Source: Dysgonomonas sp.
GTDB lineage: Bacteria > Bacteroidota > Bacteroidia > Bacteroidales > Dysgonomonadaceae
Reading direction: 5' to 3'
DNA length: 5,677 nt
Assembly (NCBI GenBank): GCA_003523545.1
Contig: DQAM01000125.1
Coordinates: 1,196 to 6,872, forward strand
Part shown: piece by piece, positions 1-5,677 of the stretch
How positions within the stretch are numbered: position 1 is the first letter of the stretch
Layout: every line of letters starts with the position of its first letter
Program-made: the position numbers and the translations under genes
The notes under the pieces: model-generated
Told to the model about the DNA's origin: nothing
Seen by the model: only the letters and a program-made list of their open reading frames with translations
Database searches by the model: none

Positions 1-1
1 A

Positions 2-1888
<1,887 letters not shown>

Positions 1889-1906
1889 AAGAGCTTATTC
1901 AATTTT

Positions 1907-1952
1907 TAATATATCACCTCATTATTTATAATAATAGTGAGGTGATATATTA
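1907..1952 (+). terminator. 20-bp hairpin after the GH97 gene, probable transcription terminator
   Basis: Arms 1907-1926 and 1933-1952 are complementary, with only one G-U pair (1922/1937), around a six-base loop (tataat). The outer 15 bp pair perfectly, with a GC-containing core (cacctca/tgaggtg). It starts 18 bases after the GH97 stop. The following sequence is only moderately T-rich (tatttaca), and a run of five T lies at 1903-1907 just before the stem. It may end GH97 transcription. A protein-binding palindrome is a less likely alternative. Confidence 0.6.
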
Positions 1953-2148
1953 TATTTACAAAACCATATTCTGATATTTTTTTAAATTAATTGATTGTGC
2001 ATAACTCATTTGTTATTATTTTAGTTTTTCTTTAATATAAATGTGGTAAAAGATATTGTATGTTATTTGGTATTTTATAACACCCTTATAAATTATAAAA
2101 TATCAAATCAAGGTTTCGGGAGAATTCACTTGCGGTGGCAAAAAAATC
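1953..2148. other. AT-rich non-coding stretch between GH97 and the susC remnant
   Basis: I see no convincing gene here. The stretch is strongly AT-rich, and a stop in the SusC frame (taa, 2089-2091) shows it does not carry the missing 5' part of susC. I found no good match to the Bacteroidota promoter pattern (TTG about 19 bases before TAnnTTTG). The short frame open from 2043 runs into the SusC plug in another frame and encodes nothing recognisable. From 2092 the SusC frame is open, but 2092-2145 (reading KVSGEFTCGGKK at its end) does not resemble a SusC N-terminus. Confidence 0.6.
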
Positions 2149-2149
2149 C

Positions 2150-2166
2150 TTTTCCTGCAAGGAAAA
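2150..2166. repeat. Perfect 7-bp inverted repeat at the 5' breakpoint of the susC remnant
   Basis: The sequence ttttcct-gca-aggaaaa has perfect 7-base arms (2150-2156 and 2160-2166) around three bases. It overlaps the codons for LFLQGK, the first residues resembling SusC. It could be a chance palindrome of the plug coding sequence or a relic of a recombination site; the sequence alone does not decide. Confidence 0.4.
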
Positions 2167-2583
2167 ACTGCAGGTGTGCAGGTCATCCAGACATCTGCCG
2201 CCCCAGGCTCATCCCCAACAGTACGTGTGCGTGGTTACTCCTCAAATGTCTCTTCCAACCCGCTATATGTAGTGGATGGAGTATGCCTTAGCGACATCAG
2301 CGGCATAGATCCCAATGACATCGCTTCCATGGAAGTACTGAAAGATGCAGCTTCAGCAGCCAGCTACGGAGCAGAAGCCGGAAACGGCGTCATCCTTATC
2401 TCCATTAAAAAAGGAAAAGCCGGTCAGGGAAAAATTACTTACGACTTCCAGAGGTCTTCTCAATCTCTGGCACGTATTCCAAAAATGCTTAATGCCGAAC
2501 AATACATCGATTATATGGTAGAATCCAACACCTTTACCCAAGACTTCCTGCTCAAAAATTGGAACGGAACCACCAACACGGCC

Positions 2584-2586
2584 TAG
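2584..2586 (+). other. In-frame amber stop splitting susC
   Basis: The frame reads NWNGTTNTA-stop-TDAAFENSHMQKHNISF without any shift. In related SusC proteins this segment between plug and barrel usually has a Trp, as in the pattern T-D-W-x-D, so TAG is best read as TGG changed by one G-to-A transition. Clean homology on both sides argues against a frameshift. Readthrough or a sequencing error cannot be excluded from the sequence alone. Confidence 0.8.
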
Positions 2587-2613
2587 ACAGATGCCGCGTT
2601 TGAAAACAGCCAC

Positions 2614-5514
2614 ATGCAAAAACACAATATCTCTTTTACAAATGGAAATGACAAAGGAAACTACTACCTATTCCTCACATATCTCGATAATAATGGAATT
2701 GTAAGAGGAAAAGCCGAGGTATATAATCGGCTCACTGCTGCCATCAATTCGGAATACCAGATAAAGCCATGGATAAAAGTAGGGACTACCAATCAGGTCG
2801 AAAAATACAGTGTACGCAATGTATCCACCAACAATGAATATGGAAGTCTGTTAACATCCATACTCATGCTAGACCCTCTCACGCCTGACACCTACACCTA
2901 CGAAGATTTACCGTCGAATATGTTAAACGCTTTAAATAGCGGTAAACATTTATTGCAAAATGGAAATGGAGACTACTTTGCAGTATCCAAATTCTACGCC
3001 GGCGAGCAATGCGAGCAATACCATCCTATGATTATGCGTGACAACAATATTGGCAAATCCAGCGGTTTCAATATAAACGGCTCTATCTATGCCGATTTCA
3101 ATCCTATCGAAGGATTTACCTACACATCCCGTTTGGGCTATCGCCTCAGCGGTACACCCCAGTTCGGAACTGATTTGCCTTTCTATGGCAATTCAGTCCA
3201 GAGCCGTGATTATGTAAGCCATAATACTACATCTACAACTAATATTTATTATCAATGGGAAAACTTTGCCAATTATACACACACTTTCGGCAACCATACC
3301 ATCACCGGAATGGCAGGTATGTCCTATCAGGAATCAACAAGCGAGTATGTTTACGGCAGTCTCTCTGCTAACGATGAAGATGCGCTGAAAAAAAACTACC
3401 CATTATTCTACTTCCCCAACTACGGCTCAGCCTCAGCCACCAAAGGAGTAGCCGGAGAAAAATTACGTTCGGCCAAATACTCCTACTTCGGACGTATCGG
3501 TTATGAATACGACAACCGTTATATGATACAGGCTTCTCTGCGTGCAGATGCAGCTGACCTCGCCCTTCTTCCTTCCACCAACCGCTGGGGATACTTTCCC
3601 GCTGTTTCTGCCGGATGGACTATCTCCGAAGAAACCTTCTTTGGACCCGTAAAAAAGCAGATTTCCAGTCTCAAACTCCGCGCAAGCTGGGGACAAAACG
3701 GAAGCCTGGCTGCGCTCGAAAACTACCCATACAGCATAGATACGGCATTGGGTAATGTTTTCCCCTTCGTATTAGGCAGCAAGTATGTGGCAGGTGTATC
3801 TTCCTTCACTATGGGAAACGATAAGTTAAAATGGAAAACTTCCGAACAAATCAATATAGGTATCGACTCCCGGTTCCTCAATGACCGGTTAACATTCAGC
3901 CTTGATTACTTTGAGAAAAAATCAAAAGACCTGCTTGTAACCGGAACAACCCCCTCTTTAATCATCGGCGGAATTTCCTCGCCCATGCGAGCCGGAAATG
4001 TAACCAACAAAGGCTGGGAATTTGAATTGGGCTGGCGCGACAATATCGGAGACTTTACTTATGCCATTCGTGGAAATCTAGCCACACTTAAAAACAAAGT
4101 TACCTACATCGACCCATCCATCACACGCCTCAGTGGAGTAAATTTCCACTCCAGTACAATAACCTATTTCGAACAGGGATATCCCGGATATTACTTCCGT
4201 GGATACAAATTCAAAGGCGTCGACCCGGAAACCGGCGACCCTGCTTTCCACGACCTGGATGAAAGTGGCGGCCTCAACGACGGCGACCTGGATTATATCG
4301 GTGATGCAATCCCCGACTTTACATACGGCATTACCCTCACAGCCGTATGGAAAGGTATCGACTTAACCATCTTTGGAACCGGCTCACAAGACAATGATAT
4401 TTTCAACTGCATCAATAAACCCGACAATCCGGCATCCAACAAACTCAAAGAAGTATTCTATGACAACCGCTGGACAGCAACCAATACTGCAGGAACAATA
4501 CCACGGGCCGGAGCCAACAACATGGACAAATATCAGGTATCCGATGCATTAGTATACGACGGTTCGTTATTCAAAATCAAGCAGATGCAGATAGGATACA
4601 CATTTCCAAAAAAATGGATGAAAAAAGCATTCTTCAGCAACCTCGGTATATACGGCTCACTCGACGATTTCTTTACCTTCACCAAATATCCCGGCTGGGG
4701 AACCCCAAGCAAAGTCGTAACCGATAGTATTTACAGCAAAGTGCTGGAAACACACAGAGCTTACACAATCTATCTTCCTAAAAGCTACGACACAGAAACA
4801 ACCCGCAAATACCCCATCCTCTACCTCCTCCATGGCATGGGAGGGACAAACACCAGTTGGTTTGAAGGCCGGTGCGCCAAAGACGTCATGGACCGGCTGG
4901 TAGCCTCCGGCGAAACATGTGAAATGATTATCGTAACCCCCAATGCAGGAGGAGACTTCGCCCAGGGAGCATGGAACGGCTGCTACAACATGCCCGGATG
5001 GTCCTACGAAGACTTTTTCTATCAGGAATTTCTGCCTTACATAGAAAGCACCTACCGCGTGACGGGCAACAAACAAAACCGCGCCTTAGCCGGACTATCC
5101 ATGGGAGCCAATGGAGCAACCGGCTATGCACAGCGCTATAGCGACATGTACTGCGCCGTATATGCCATAAGTTCAGGCATGACCCTGCCGGACATGCCCG
5201 CACCTCCCGGGCTACCTGCCGACGGCAAAGAAAAAATGGCACAGCTTATCCGCTCCGTACAGCAGCATAATTGCATCACCTACGTAGCAGAAGCAAACGA
5301 CATCCAAAAACGACAACTGTGCACCATCAAATGGTTCATAGACTGTGGCGATGACGACTTCCTGCTCTATACCAACATAGACTTCTTCCGGGCAATGAGT
5401 GCCAGCCACATCCCCTGCCAATTCTGTGTACGCGACGGCGGACACGACAATGAGTATTGGCACTCAGGGCTCTATCTCATCCTCCCATTCGTAAGCCGCA
5501 ACTTTGGAAAATAA
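2614..5514 (+). CDS. Chimeric reading frame: SusC beta-barrel fused to CE1-type esterase (probably part of a pseudogene)
   Basis: This is a 966-codon frame continuing the plug fragment after the amber stop; the frame is open from 2587 and the first ATG is 2614. Residues 1 to about 694 are a SusC/RagA barrel: MQKHNISF at the start, YFGRIGYEYDNRYMIQASLRAD near residue 291 with NRWGYFP shortly after, LKWKTSEQINIGID near 405, RGYKFKGVDPETGDP near 529, LFKIKQMQIGYTFP near 653 and LDDFFTFTKYPG at 683-694. A normal SusC would go on for roughly 40 residues and end in barrel strands. Here residues from about 696 are a CE1 esterase. The product has no signal peptide, plug or terminal strands, so it could hardly reach or fold in the outer membrane. 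Translation from 2614 would need reinitiation or a cryptic start. No susD follows. Most likely a deletion fusion within a decayed PUL; a functional fusion is possible but unsupported. Confidence 0.75.
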   Translation: MQKHNISFTNGNDKGNYYLFLTYLDNNGIVRGKAEVYNRLTAAINSEYQIKPWIKVGTTNQVEKYSVRNVSTNNEYGSLLTSILMLDPLTPDTYTYEDLPSNMLNALNSGKHLLQNGNGDYFAVSKFYAGEQCEQYHPMIMRDNNIGKSSGFNINGSIYADFNPIEGFTYTSRLGYRLSGTPQFGTDLPFYGNSVQSRDYVSHNTTSTTNIYYQWENFANYTHTFGNHTITGMAGMSYQESTSEYVYGSLSANDEDALKKNYPLFYFPNYGSASATKGVAGEKLRSAKYSYFGRIGYEYDNRYMIQASLRADAADLALLPSTNRWGYFPAVSAGWTISEETFFGPVKKQISSLKLRASWGQNGSLAALENYPYSIDTALGNVFPFVLGSKYVAGVSSFTMGNDKLKWKTSEQINIGIDSRFLNDRLTFSLDYFEKKSKDLLVTGTTPSLIIGGISSPMRAGNVTNKGWEFELGWRDNIGDFTYAIRGNLATLKNKVTYIDPSITRLSGVNFHSSTITYFEQGYPGYYFRGYKFKGVDPETGDPAFHDLDESGGLNDGDLDYIGDAIPDFTYGITLTAVWKGIDLTIFGTGSQDNDIFNCINKPDNPASNKLKEVFYDNRWTATNTAGTIPRAGANNMDKYQVSDALVYDGSLFKIKQMQIGYTFPKKWMKKAFFSNLGIYGSLDDFFTFTKYPGWGTPSKVVTDSIYSKVLETHRAYTIYLPKSYDTETTRKYPILYLLHGMGGTNTSWFEGRCAKDVMDRLVASGETCEMIIVTPNAGGDFAQGAWNGCYNMPGWSYEDFFYQEFLPYIESTYRVTGNKQNRALAGLSMGANGATGYAQRYSDMYCAVYAISSGMTLPDMPAPPGLPADGKEKMAQLIRSVQQHNCITYVAEANDIQKRQLCTIKWFIDCGDDDFLLYTNIDFFRAMSASHIPCQFCVRDGGHDNEYWHSGLYLILPFVSRNFGK
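3002..3019 (+). repeat. Perfect 9-bp in-frame tandem duplication in the susC barrel
   Basis: The nonamer gcgagcaat occurs twice back to back (3002-3010 and 3011-3019), so the protein reads GEQCEQYHP, with Glu-Gln repeated. It keeps the frame and probably lies in an extracellular loop or between strands. It looks like a slippage duplication, harmless to the frame. Confidence 0.7.
4693..4713 (+). other. Fusion junction between SusC and the esterase
   Basis: Upstream, LDDFFTFTKYPG (4660-4695) is the conserved SusC segment normally followed by a motif like x-D-P-E and the last barrel strands. Downstream, KVVTDSIYSKVLETHRAY (from 4711) resembles the start of a mature CE1 esterase after signal-peptide removal. 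The intervening W-G-T-P-S codons cannot be assigned to either side with certainty, so the breakpoint lies within about 20 bases. The join keeps the frame exactly, with no stop or frameshift. Confidence 0.75.
4699..5514 (+). other. CE1 / esterase-D-like alpha/beta-hydrolase domain lacking its own start and signal peptide
   Basis: Enzymes of this type remove acyl groups, such as acetyl or feruloyl esters, from polysaccharides or small substrates, and are common PUL members. About 271 residues cover nearly the whole mature domain: RAYTIYLPKSYD, then YLLHGMGG (oxyanion-hole region, His at 4831), MIIVTPNAGG, the nucleophile elbow AGLSMGA with Ser at 5098-5100, CGDDDFLL with the likely catalytic Asp at 5356, and RDGGHDNEYW with catalytic His at 5443. 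The Ser-Asp-His triad is intact, and LPFVSRNFGK is a normal-looking C-terminus. Only the start codon and signal peptide seem missing, replaced by SusC sequence. Two 60-base rows sampled here (4801, 5101) are 57% GC, against 33% and 48% in two sampled GH97 rows. Exact substrate unknown. Confidence 0.88.
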
Positions 5515-5538
5515 CAAGAAATAAACATAAAAAAATCA

Positions 5539-5560
5539 GCCCCGGGCTTCGTCCCAGGGT
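5539..5560 (-). terminator. GC-rich hairpin with a T-run only on the minus strand
   Basis: Arms 5539-5546 (gccccggg) and 5553-5560 (cccagggt) pair with one C/A mismatch and a terminal G-U, around the loop cttcgt. Runs of seven A lie on both sides. Read on the + strand no T-run follows; read on the minus strand the stem is followed by tga and seven T, the form of an intrinsic terminator. It lies 25 bases after the esterase stop, so it may still fold in + transcripts and protect their 3' end. Confidence 0.4.
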
Positions 5561-5600
5561 AAAAAAAGAATGAAAATAAAAAATAAGAAAAAAAAACTGC

Positions 5601-5608
5601 GAACTTTG
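5601..5608 (+). promoter_or_regulatory. Weak candidate -7 box for the downstream gene
   Basis: The sequence gaacTTTG followed by c matches the TTTG half of the Bacteroidota -7 element (TAnnTTTG) but lacks the leading TA. No TTG element is seen about 19 bases upstream, where the sequence is A-rich. Its position about 57 bases before the ATG at 5665 is suitable. Tentative only. Confidence 0.25.
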
Positions 5609-5664
5609 CGCAATCAGCGTACCATTAAAAAATAGTATCAAATAACAATAAAAACAGAATAAAA

Positions 5665-5677
5665 ATGAAAAAGATTT
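5665..5677 (+). CDS. Start of a further gene, first four codons only (MKKI)
   Basis: An ATG followed by two Lys codons and an Ile codon, cut by the window end, fits the first residues of a signal peptide. It is preceded by an A-rich leader (aaaaacagaataaaa) of the kind Bacteroidota use in place of a Shine-Dalgarno site. Nothing can be said about function. It probably continues the locus on the same strand. Confidence 0.5.

Larger units (their letters stand above)
2149..2586 (+). pseudogene. SusC/RagA TonB-dependent transporter, plug-domain fragment (start lost, ends at TAG)
   Basis: SusC-type proteins are TonB-dependent outer-membrane channels that import glycans together with a SusD lipoprotein. 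Recognition comes from plug-domain motifs in order: LQGKTAGVQV (from 2155), TVRVRGYSSN (about 2218), NPLYVVDGV (about 2257), DPNDIASMEVLKDAASAA (about 2311) and YGAEAGNGVILI (about 2365). Homology begins abruptly about 150-170 residues into a normal SusC. Signal peptide, carboxypeptidase-regulatory-like domain and TonB box are absent. No ATG precedes the plug in this frame; the first is at 2329, inside the plug, and GTG 2176 is an internal Val codon. The fragment ends at TAG 2584-2586, but SusC homology continues in the same frame directly after it. Cys at 2284 and Ser at 2362 (AASAASYG, where AAIYG is usual) are slightly atypical and may reflect relaxed selection. Not functional as it stands. 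Confidence 0.88.

Noticed and set aside
2176..2178. GTG as a real start for the SusC plug fragment
   Set aside because: It encodes the Val of the conserved plug stretch GKTAGVQV, and SusC homology continues upstream of it.
2043..2291. 82-codon + strand frame starting with ATG in the spacer
   Set aside because: Its second half overlaps the SusC plug in another frame and shows no recognisable motif; the SusC frame there is clearly the real one.
4657..5076. 139-codon minus-strand frame across the SusC/esterase junction
   Set aside because: Antisense to clear esterase motifs, with no domain of its own.

Overview
The window looks like a piece of a Bacteroidota (probably Bacteroidales) genome. 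The reasons are a SusB-type GH97 glycosidase, a SusC/RagA-type TonB-dependent outer-membrane transporter, a CE1-type esterase, and A-rich leaders without clear Shine-Dalgarno sites. These are typical parts of polysaccharide utilization loci (PULs). I cannot name a species.

Layout, all on the + strand. (1) Positions 2-1888 hold the 3' part (628 codons) of a GH97 inverting alpha-glucosidase that enters from the left edge; every catalytic and calcium-site glutamate I would look for is present. (2) Positions 1889 to about 2148 are AT-rich and non-coding, with a strong 20-bp hairpin just after the GH97 stop, probably its terminator. (3) From about 2149 a damaged SusC-like gene begins abruptly inside the plug domain, with no start codon, signal peptide, N-terminal carboxypeptidase-like domain or TonB box. 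An in-frame TAG at 2584-2586 interrupts it where the family usually has Trp. (4) The same frame continues from 2587 (first ATG at 2614) through the beta-barrel to about 4695. There, just before the final barrel strands, it joins in frame to an almost complete CE1/esterase-D-like domain ending at 5514. No susD follows. (5) Positions 5515-5664 are an A-rich spacer with a GC-rich hairpin and a weak promoter-like box. (6) The first four codons (MKKI) of another + strand gene start at 5665.

Interpretation: the GH97 gene appears functional as far as it is visible. The SusC/esterase block looks like the remains of a PUL that has lost the 5' end of susC, the 3' end of susC, susD (if it was present) and the esterase signal peptide, and has gained a nonsense mutation. 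The unusual element is the uninterrupted SusC-barrel/esterase fusion frame (2614-5514). It is more likely a deletion product than a new system, but it is open for 966 codons and keeps the esterase Ser-Asp-His triad. I see no RNA gene, CRISPR array, insertion sequence or integrase.
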